A program made the translations under genes and the position numbers. From Sandaracinobacteroides sp964394815 (lineage in GTDB: Bacteria > Pseudomonadota > Alphaproteobacteria > Sphingomonadales > Sphingomonadaceae): a stretch of 12,895 nt of DNA. Below, piece by piece: positions 1 to 5,528 of the stretch (position 1 is the stretch's first letter; every line of letters starts with the position of its first letter). The stretch is from contig CAYMZC010000067.1 in the NCBI GenBank assembly GCA_964394815.1, positions 1-12,895 of the forward strand. The letters are read 5' to 3'. The notes beneath the pieces were generated by a model. That model saw nothing but the letters and a program-made list of their open reading frames with translations. It ran no database searches and was not told the DNA's origin.

Positions 1-477
1 CTTCCGATCTCGCTCCACCAGCACGGACGAGCACAGGCGATTGAGACCGCCGCCGATCTGGGCCGAATCGGTCACTTCGGTTCCGAAGCGGTCGATGATG
101 CTGCTGATGGCCTGTCCGGCATTGACGACACCGAGCGTCTTCTTGTCGATGTCGAAATAGGAAATCCGTGCCCCGGTCAGGCTGGTGCCGTTCGAAAGGC
201 TGTAGGCATAGCCGCGCGAACCGGCGAGTTCATGGCTGACGAAGGCCCGGATGGTTTTGCCATCGAGGCTGTAGGCCCCGATGCCATCCATGATTCCGAC
301 CGGTTGATAGCCATTCGGCAGGGTTTCGCCGACGGTCACGAGCCCGGTCATCGTCCAGCCGGCTTCGACCTTCATCTGCGCCGGCTCAGGCGTGAAATAG
401 GGAAGGAAGGAAGCAGCCTGCGCCGAGGCGGAAGCTGCGACAAGGGCAGTTGCAACGAGAAGTCTTGAACGCATCAT
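1..477 (-). CDS. Secreted PhoX-like (DUF839-type) protein, N-terminal part; cut by window start
   Basis: The first 159 codons are visible; the 3' end is outside the window. The start is ATG at 477, with a second ATG at 474. A purine-rich GAGGGG ends 8 bases upstream of the first ATG, which favours that one. Residues 1–21 form a typical Sec signal peptide: a basic start (MMRSR), an Ala/Leu/Val core and an AQA cleavage site, so the product should be periplasmic or secreted. The mature part carries GLVTVGETLPNGYQPVGIMD, then GIGAYSLDGKT, FVSHEL, a LTGARISYFDID stretch near residues 100–111 and LNRLCSS near 146–152. From memory this series (VGD/ETL, GYxPVGIxDGxGAY, NHEL-like, GAR/AFVS, NRxCS) matches the PhoX/DUF839 beta-propeller family of calcium-dependent phosphatases. 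The metal-binding residues expected further on are not in view, so enzyme activity is an inference. It is divergent from the GST gene at 665. Confidence 0.6.
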   Translation of the reverse strand, partial: MMRSRLLVATALVAASASAQAASFLPYFTPEPAQMKVEAGWTMTGLVTVGETLPNGYQPVGIMDGIGAYSLDGKTIRAFVSHELAGSRGYAYSLSNGTSLTGARISYFDIDKKTLGVVNAGQAISSIIDRFGTEVTDSAQIGGGLNRLCSSVLVERDRK

Positions 478-480
478 GGT

Positions 481-511
481 TTTGTCCCCTCTGTTTGGGT
501 GGGGGGACAAA
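481..511 (-). promoter_or_regulatory. 9-bp leader hairpin overlapping the ribosome binding site of the PhoX-like gene
   Basis: TTTGTCCCC at 481–489 and GGGGACAAA at 503–511 are perfect inverted repeats separated by 13 bases. In the minus-strand transcript the 3' arm lies 3 bases before the ATG at 477. The Shine-Dalgarno GAGGGG spans the end of the loop and the start of that arm, so folding would hide most of the ribosome binding site. Either arm lacks a following U-run, so this is not a standard terminator. It could instead be a DNA operator for a dimeric regulator. The repeat itself is certain; its function is inferred. Confidence 0.55.
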
Positions 512-557
512 TGCCATCCGGTCAATGACACTTCCGGGATGGACTCATTAATGAAAG

Positions 558-586
558 TTTAAATTATTTTGTTAATCATGTTGCAA
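558..586 (-). promoter_or_regulatory. Candidate promoter of the PhoX-like gene in an AT-rich island
   Basis: On the minus strand TTGCAA (581–586) is followed after 17 bases by TTTAAA (558–563). Each hexamer matches the sigma-70 consensus at 4 of 6 positions. The candidate lies in a clearly AT-rich stretch (about 541–600) in otherwise GC-rich DNA. Transcription would start near 550, leaving the hairpin at 481–511 inside the leader. The plus-strand promoter of the GST gene must lie in the same region, but I could not pick a convincing one. Confidence 0.25.
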
Positions 587-664
587 ATTTATCAATACAT
601 TTCAGCAGGTATCCCGCACGCAAATTTGGGTCCAGGCTGAAAGACTATCCGAAAGGCTGCCCGC

Positions 665-1570
665 ATGATCATCCTGCACCACTATCCCATGTCCCCCTGG
701 GCGGAAGTGATCCGCCTCGCCCTTGGCCTCAAGGGCCTCGAATGGGGGTCGGTCATCATTCCGTCGATGCTGCCCAAGCCGCGCCTTGCGGTGCTGACCG
801 GCGGATATGCCCGCACGCCGGTGCTCCAGATCGGCGCCGACATCTTCTGTGACACGACCGCCATCATAGACGCGATCGAAGCCGCAAGCCCCGAGCCATC
901 GCTGTTTCCGGCGCCCGCCGGCAAGCTGCACCGCCTGCTGGCGGCCCAGGCGCAAGGCCCTGTCTTCTTCGGCGCCGTCGGCGCGGCGCTGGGCGACATG
1001 CCGGTCGAGGGGATGGAGGATTTCTGGAAGGATCGCGAAAGCCGCTTCGGCATGAAACCCGAGGCACTGAAGGCCATGGTGCCCCACCTGAAGGCCCAGT
1101 TCCACGCCCATCTGGCCAATCTCGATGCCGCCCTCTCCGATGGCCGCGCCTTTCTCGGCGGGGACAGGCCCGGCCATGGCGACCTCGCCCAGTATCAGCT
1201 CGTCTGGTTCCAGGGCCTGTCGACCGGCGGTGATGTGTCGGCGATCGGGAAGCGCCACGCACATGTCGGCCAGTGGGCAGCGCGCGTCGCTGCCATCGGC
1301 CATGGCACGCCACGGGAAATGGATGCGGAAGCCGCCATCGCAGCGGCAAAAGCCGCAACGCCCGACATGGGCGAAGCAGTGGATCCGGCCAGCGGCTTCA
1401 CGGCGGGGCAGGCTGTGGCCGTCTCGCAGGAAGGGTGCCAGGACGCGCCAGTCTCAGGCCGCCTCCTCAGGCTGGACGACCGGCACATCGCCATCAGGCG
1501 TAATGACCTGGAAACAGGCGATGTCGTGGTGCATTTCCCGCGCACCGGGCAGATCCTGCGGCCTGCCTGA
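665..1570 (+). CDS. Glutathione S-transferase family protein with C-terminal extension
   Basis: A 301-residue protein. Residues 1–75 fit the thioredoxin-like GST N-terminal domain: a beta strand, then HHYPMSPWAE with Ser10 as a possible catalytic residue, the cis-proline in ARTPVLQIG (Pro52), and CDTTAI near 62–67 where the family usually has E/D-S for binding the glutathione gamma-glutamyl group. Residues about 85–215 fit the all-helical GST C-terminal domain, including FLGGDRPGHGDLAQY (163–177), the usual position of the N-capping box. Residues about 236–301 go beyond a normal GST of 200–230 residues and look beta-rich, with GDVVVHFPRTGQIL near the end. The ATG at 665 has GAAAGG 8 bases upstream. 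Substrate is unknown and glutathione use is not certain. It stands alone, divergent from the PhoX-like gene and convergent with trxA. Confidence 0.8.
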   Translation: MIILHHYPMSPWAEVIRLALGLKGLEWGSVIIPSMLPKPRLAVLTGGYARTPVLQIGADIFCDTTAIIDAIEAASPEPSLFPAPAGKLHRLLAAQAQGPVFFGAVGAALGDMPVEGMEDFWKDRESRFGMKPEALKAMVPHLKAQFHAHLANLDAALSDGRAFLGGDRPGHGDLAQYQLVWFQGLSTGGDVSAIGKRHAHVGQWAARVAAIGHGTPREMDAEAAIAAAKAATPDMGEAVDPASGFTAGQAVAVSQEGCQDAPVSGRLLRLDDRHIAIRRNDLETGDVVVHFPRTGQILRPA

Positions 1571-1606
1571 AGCCCACGCACCCACGCATTCTGGGTTGTG
1601 AAGCCC

Positions 1607-1630
1607 CCGCCCCGCCTTGCGGCGGGGCGG
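1607..1630. terminator. GC-rich hairpin between convergent GST and trxA genes, probable two-way terminator
   Basis: CCGCCCCGCC (1607–1616) and GGCGGGGCGG (1621–1630) form a perfect 10-bp stem with a TTGC loop. It lies 36 bases after the GST stop and 18 bases after the trxA stop, where both transcripts need to end. There is no T-run on either side, so it is not a textbook intrinsic terminator; it may stop polymerase with help from Rho or simply protect 3' ends. Confidence 0.55.
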
Positions 1631-1648
1631 CACCGGGCCCTCAGCGGA

Positions 1649-1972
1649 TCAGGCGATCGCGCCTTCGATCCATTTCTTCAGGTTGCTCTTCGGCTCGGCG
1701 CCAAGCTTGGTATCCACAAGCGCGCCGGCGCGGAACAGCATCATGGTGGGAATGGAGCGGACATTGAACTTGCCGGCCCATTCGGGTTCATCGTCGATAT
1801 TGATCTTGGCAATGACGACCTTGCCGGAAAGCTCGTCGGAAATCTCTTCGAGCGCCGGGCCGATCATGCGGCACGGGCCGCACCATTCCGCCCAGAAATC
1901 CACTACGACCGGCAGGTCGCTCTTCAGCACGTCGGTTTCGAACGACGCATCGGTCACTTTGACGGTAGCCAT
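1649..1972 (-). CDS. trxA: Thioredoxin
   Basis: A 107-residue cytoplasmic thioredoxin of normal length. It reduces disulfides in client proteins such as ribonucleotide reductase and is recycled by thioredoxin reductase with NADPH. The active site WCGPC is at 30–34 (Cys31, Cys34). The buried acid Asp25 lies in VVVDFWAEWC, and the cis-proline is Pro75 in RSIPT. A glycine corresponding to the conserved one near the C-terminus is in KLGAEP. The ATG at 1972 has an excellent Shine-Dalgarno AAGGAG (1978–1983) 5 bases upstream. The gene is the last of the seven-gene minus-strand run, 43 bases after the addA stop; that gap holds a small hairpin. Its strong RBS suggests higher translation than addA. 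Known neighbours in other alphaproteobacteria also place trxA after addA. Confidence 0.96.
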   Translation of the reverse strand: MATVKVTDASFETDVLKSDLPVVVDFWAEWCGPCRMIGPALEEISDELSGKVVIAKINIDDEPEWAGKFNVRSIPTMMLFRAGALVDTKLGAEPKSNLKKWIEGAIA

Positions 1973-1983
1973 GGTATCTCCTT

Positions 1984-2003
1984 GCTATCCTCGAAGAGAT
2001 AGC
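1984..2003 (-). promoter_or_regulatory. Small intercistronic hairpin before trxA
   Basis: GCTATC (1984–1989) and GATAGC (1998–2003) form a 6-bp stem around an 8-base loop. In the transcript it sits between the addA stop and the trxA Shine-Dalgarno, sharing one base with the SD edge. It could stabilise a processed trxA message or tune its translation. The stem is short, so this is tentative. Confidence 0.3.
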
Positions 2004-2015
2004 CCCCCGCGTCCA

Positions 2016-5000
2016 TCAATCAAGCGGCAACAGGCCCTCCAGCCCCGCCGCCTTCAAAATGAAGAGGCGCGGCCCGGCGGTGTAGAGCAGCTGCGCCTCC
2101 ACCCGCCGGCCGGGAAAGGCCTGGCGCAAGACGGCGCAATAAGCCGCCATCTGCCGCCGGTAGGCAAGGGGCACCGCATTCTCATCCGCCGGAATCGACA
2201 GCCCCGTCTTGAAATCGAGGACAAGGATCCGGTCATCCTCGACCAGCAGCCGGTCGACCGTGCCGGCGATCACCTGATCCCCGACGAGCCCGGCAACGGG
2301 CGCCTCGGCCAGCGATCGCGGCCCGAACAGCGGCTGCAGCGCCGGCATGGAAAGGATCGCCTGAGCCTCGGCAAGCATGGCGGCCGCTTCGGCTGCCGTG
2401 GCGCCCTGCCCTTGCAGCCAGCACAGGGCAACGGCCTCGCGCCGATCGGGCGCAACATCGGGCAGGCGCTCGAAAAGGGTGTGCAGCAGACGCCCGCGCC
2501 GTGCCGCATCCTTGAGCGCCGGAGTCGCCGGGCCGCTGGCCGGCGCGTCCGGCATGGCCGAAGGGGTGAGGGGACGCGGCGGGCGGGCAGGCGGCGGGGC
2601 CGGCGTGACCACGACATCATCGCGTATGGCGTGGCCGCTGCCTTCGGCCCTTACGTCGGCCACAGCGGGATTGCGGGGCGCGGCCCATTCGCCGCGCCGG
2701 ATGCGAAGCGCCGTGCCCCATTCCGCCCATGCCGCGCAGCCGGCAGGCTCCGCGCCCGGCAGGCTGTCGAACATTGGCCGCAGCCGGCCATACCAGCTTT
2801 CGTCCTTGTCGGTGCCAAGCACCGTTGCCCCCCGTGGGCCGACAGCACCGCCGATGTAGAGATGATCGGCAGCCCGGGTCAGCGCCACATAGAGCAGGCG
2901 CAGATCCTCCTCGGCGGCACGGGCGTCGCGCCTGTCGCGAAGGGCGATGAGGGCCTCGGGCATGTCGGCCGTGCGGGCGTGGAACAGGGGCACATCCCCG
3001 GAAGCGCCGGGCAGCCGCACGGGCAGCCAGCCGTCGCGGCTCTTCTGCCGCTGGTGGGCGGTATCGGCCAGAACCACCACCGGCGCTTCCAGCCCCTTGG
3101 CGCCATGAACCGTCATCAGCCGCACCTTGTCTGAAGGGCCGTCGGCATCACGCTTCACGTCCGAACCGTCAGCCTCCACCCAGGCCAGGAATGCAGCGAG
3201 CGAAGGCGGGTGCCGCACTTCATAGGCAAGCGCCTGCGAAAGCAGTTCGTCTATCGGGTCACCGGCTTCCGGGCCAAGCCGTTCCAGAAGCCGCCGACGC
3301 CCGCGGATGGGGCCGGACAATATGGTGTCGAGAAAATCATAAGGCCCGGCCGTATCCGCCAGCGCCAGCACCGTGTTGAGCAGCGCGCGCGCTTCGGCGG
3401 CCGCGCCGCCACCGGCCGCCGCGCGGCCCAGCGCCGCCCACAGGTCTGCCGGGCGGTTGCCTGACAGGGCGCGCACCGCCTCATGGGTCCAGCCCAGGAA
3501 GGGGGAAACCAGAAGGCAGGCAAGGTTCAGGTCATCTTCCGGCTGCACCGCAAAGCGCACCAGGGCCAGCAGGTCGAGCACGGCATAGGGCTCGGTCAGC
3601 AACAGCCGGTCCACCCCGGCAACCGGCACGCCCTCGCCATGCAGCGCCGCGACCAGCCCGCCCATCAGCTGGCTGCGCTTGCGCACCAGCACCAATATGT
3701 CGCCGGCATTGGCATGGCGGCCATGGGCAGGCAGCCACAGCCTTTCGGGGTTGCCCGGCTCCAGCCATGCAGCGATCTGGCTGGCCAGCACCCGCGCCAT
3801 GCGCCGGTCGGCGGCCTCGGCGCCGGAATCGCCGACGTCTTCTGCGTCATCGCCAGCGGCTTCGCCATCATCGCCCCCGGCTTCCGTTTCGGGCGGGGTG
3901 AGCGCCGGCCACAGCACCACTTCGCCCGGCGCTTCGGCGCGGCTGCTCAGATGCGGCGCCTGTGCGCCCGTCATGCCAAGGGCTGCGGGCGTCACGGCGT
4001 CGATGAAGGCGTTGACGAAATCGAGAACCGCCGGGCCGGAGCGGAAGGAGCGGTCGAGCGGCACGAGGGCCAGCGGGCTGCCGGCGGCCTCGGCCAGCGG
4101 CGCGATCCGCTTCGCCTCGGCTTCGAACAATTCCGGGTCGGTGCCCTGGAACCCATAGATCGCCTGCTTGTGGTCGCCCACCACGAACAGGCTGCGATGG
4201 CGTTCGCTGGCACTGTCGAAATAGTCTTCCACCAGCCGGCCGATGATGGCCCACTGGCGGGCGTTGGTATCCTGCGCCTCGTCCACCAGCACATGGTCGA
4301 ACCGGCTGTCGAGCTTCCAGCCGACATAGTTGGGCAGCCCTGCCGGCCCCAGCAGCCGGGCGGTGCGGGCGATCATGTCGTCATAGTCGATGGCGACCGC
4401 CGCGCGCTTCAACCGCTGGTAGCGCGCCACCACCCGCGCCCCGCCCCGAAGCGCCCGCGCCCCGATATCCGCCGCCAGCAGCCGCCGTTCGGCATCCTCG
4501 ATGGCCAGCACATGCGCCACCGCCGCATCGAGAAGGCCCTGAAGCGCTGGGTCCTTCTTCACCGCATGGCCATGCTTCAGCGGAGCGCCATCCTTCTTCA
4601 GCACAACGCCGCGCGCCATGTCCCATGCGTCGATACGCTGCCGGGCATCGGCCTTCAGCCAGGTGCGGGCCGCATCCGCAATGGCAAGGCCCGTTTTCGC
4701 CCCCCAGTGTTCCATGGCCACGGCAATGCCGGCAAGCAGCGGGTCGAGCGGGCCGCCAGGCGCAGCACCATCGCGCAGCGCATCCCCCGGCATGGCGTCT
4801 GGCGGCACGCCAAGCAACTGGCGCACGGCAAGGGCAATGCCCGGCCCGGCGGGAAGCGCTTCCATGCCCTCGGCATGGGCGATCATGCAGCCCAGCGCCT
4901 GCATCACCCCACCCTCCCCCTTCATCACGGAAAGCTCGGCCAGATCCTCGAGCCAGGCCACATCCCCCGCGCGCTGCGCCTCGGTGATGGCCTCGGCCAG

Positions 5001-5528
5001 CGCCTGCTGGCGAAGCTGGCGGCTGTCGCGCTCGTCAAGCGCGGTGAAGCCCGGCGGCAGGCCGGCTTCCAGCGGGAAGGCTGCCAGAAGCCCCTGGGCA
5101 AAGGCATGGATAGTCTGCACCTTCAGGCCGCCGGGCACATCCAGCGCAAGCGCGAAAAGCGACCGGGCACGGCCCAGCATCCGCAGTGAGGGAGCGCAGC
5201 CGAGCGCTTCAAGCTCCGCTGCAAGGGCTGCATCATCCAGTGTCATCCAGCCGCCAAGGCGCGCCGTCACCCGGTTCTGCATTTCGGCGGCAGCCGCCCG
5301 CGTGTAGGTCAGCGCCAGGATCCTGTCGGGTGCGGCGCCTGCCAGCATCAGGCGCAGCATGCGGTCGGTCAGCACCTGTGTCTTGCCCGTCCCGGCGGAA
5401 GCGGACACCCAGACATGGCGGCCCGGGTCGGCTGCCAGAAGCTGGTCGGGCGTGCGCCGGAGCGGCCCCTTTCGGACAGGGCTGGCCCCGGCGTTGCGGG
5501 TAGCGGCCCCGCTCACCGGCCCAGCCAT
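2016..5528 (-). CDS. addA: Double-strand break repair helicase-nuclease AddA
   Basis: A 1170-residue UvrD/Rep-type (SF1A) helicase fused to a RecB-like nuclease, as expected for AddA. With AddB it unwinds and resects broken DNA ends and prepares 3' tails for RecA. Visible motifs: Walker A ASAGTGKT (43–50), LALTYTRAAAAEM (71–83), QTIHAFAQ (138–145), DEAQDT (416–421), GDHKQAIYGFQG (451–462), DRSFRSGPAV (492–501), MTVHGAKGLE (805–814) and LYVALTRAADH (879–889). Near the C-terminus, GTVDRL with Asp1092 and LDFKTG with Asp1105 and Lys1107 form the PD-(D/E)XK nuclease site, followed by YRRQMAAY. An acidic, low-complexity insert lies at about 545–576. ATG at 5528 overlaps the end of addB by 16 bases; no strong Shine-Dalgarno is seen, which fits translational coupling. 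Confidence 0.96.
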   Translation of the reverse strand: MAGPVSGAATRNAGASPVRKGPLRRTPDQLLAADPGRHVWVSASAGTGKTQVLTDRMLRLMLAGAAPDRILALTYTRAAAAEMQNRVTARLGGWMTLDDAALAAELEALGCAPSLRMLGRARSLFALALDVPGGLKVQTIHAFAQGLLAAFPLEAGLPPGFTALDERDSRQLRQQALAEAITEAQRAGDVAWLEDLAELSVMKGEGGVMQALGCMIAHAEGMEALPAGPGIALAVRQLLGVPPDAMPGDALRDGAAPGGPLDPLLAGIAVAMEHWGAKTGLAIADAARTWLKADARQRIDAWDMARGVVLKKDGAPLKHGHAVKKDPALQGLLDAAVAHVLAIEDAERRLLAADIGARALRGGARVVARYQRLKRAAVAIDYDDMIARTARLLGPAGLPNYVGWKLDSRFDHVLVDEAQDTNARQWAIIGRLVEDYFDSASERHRSLFVVGDHKQAIYGFQGTDPELFEAEAKRIAPLAEAAGSPLALVPLDRSFRSGPAVLDFVNAFIDAVTPAALGMTGAQAPHLSSRAEAPGEVVLWPALTPPETEAGGDDGEAAGDDAEDVGDSGAEAADRRMARVLASQIAAWLEPGNPERLWLPAHGRHANAGDILVLVRKRSQLMGGLVAALHGEGVPVAGVDRLLLTEPYAVLDLLALVRFAVQPEDDLNLACLLVSPFLGWTHEAVRALSGNRPADLWAALGRAAAGGGAAAEARALLNTVLALADTAGPYDFLDTILSGPIRGRRRLLERLGPEAGDPIDELLSQALAYEVRHPPSLAAFLAWVEADGSDVKRDADGPSDKVRLMTVHGAKGLEAPVVVLADTAHQRQKSRDGWLPVRLPGASGDVPLFHARTADMPEALIALRDRRDARAAEEDLRLLYVALTRAADHLYIGGAVGPRGATVLGTDKDESWYGRLRPMFDSLPGAEPAGCAAWAEWGTALRIRRGEWAAPRNPAVADVRAEGSGHAIRDDVVVTPAPPPARPPRPLTPSAMPDAPASGPATPALKDAARRGRLLHTLFERLPDVAPDRREAVALCWLQGQGATAAEAAAMLAEAQAILSMPALQPLFGPRSLAEAPVAGLVGDQVIAGTVDRLLVEDDRILVLDFKTGLSIPADENAVPLAYRRQMAAYCAVLRQAFPGRRVEAQLLYTAGPRLFILKAAGLEGLLPLD

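Noticed and set aside
602..1358. Minus-strand open frames opposite the GST gene.
   Set aside because: The plus frame has GST features and a ribosome site; the minus frames show neither.
1617..3134. A 505-codon open frame on the plus strand opposite trxA and addA.
   Set aside because: It is antisense to two proteins with clear motifs. Long antisense frames are expected in GC-rich coding DNA, and its translation has no recognisable domain.
3483..5189. A 568-codon plus-strand open frame opposite addA.
   Set aside because: Same reason: it mirrors addA codons, is rich in Arg, Gln, His and Pro, and shows no family motif.
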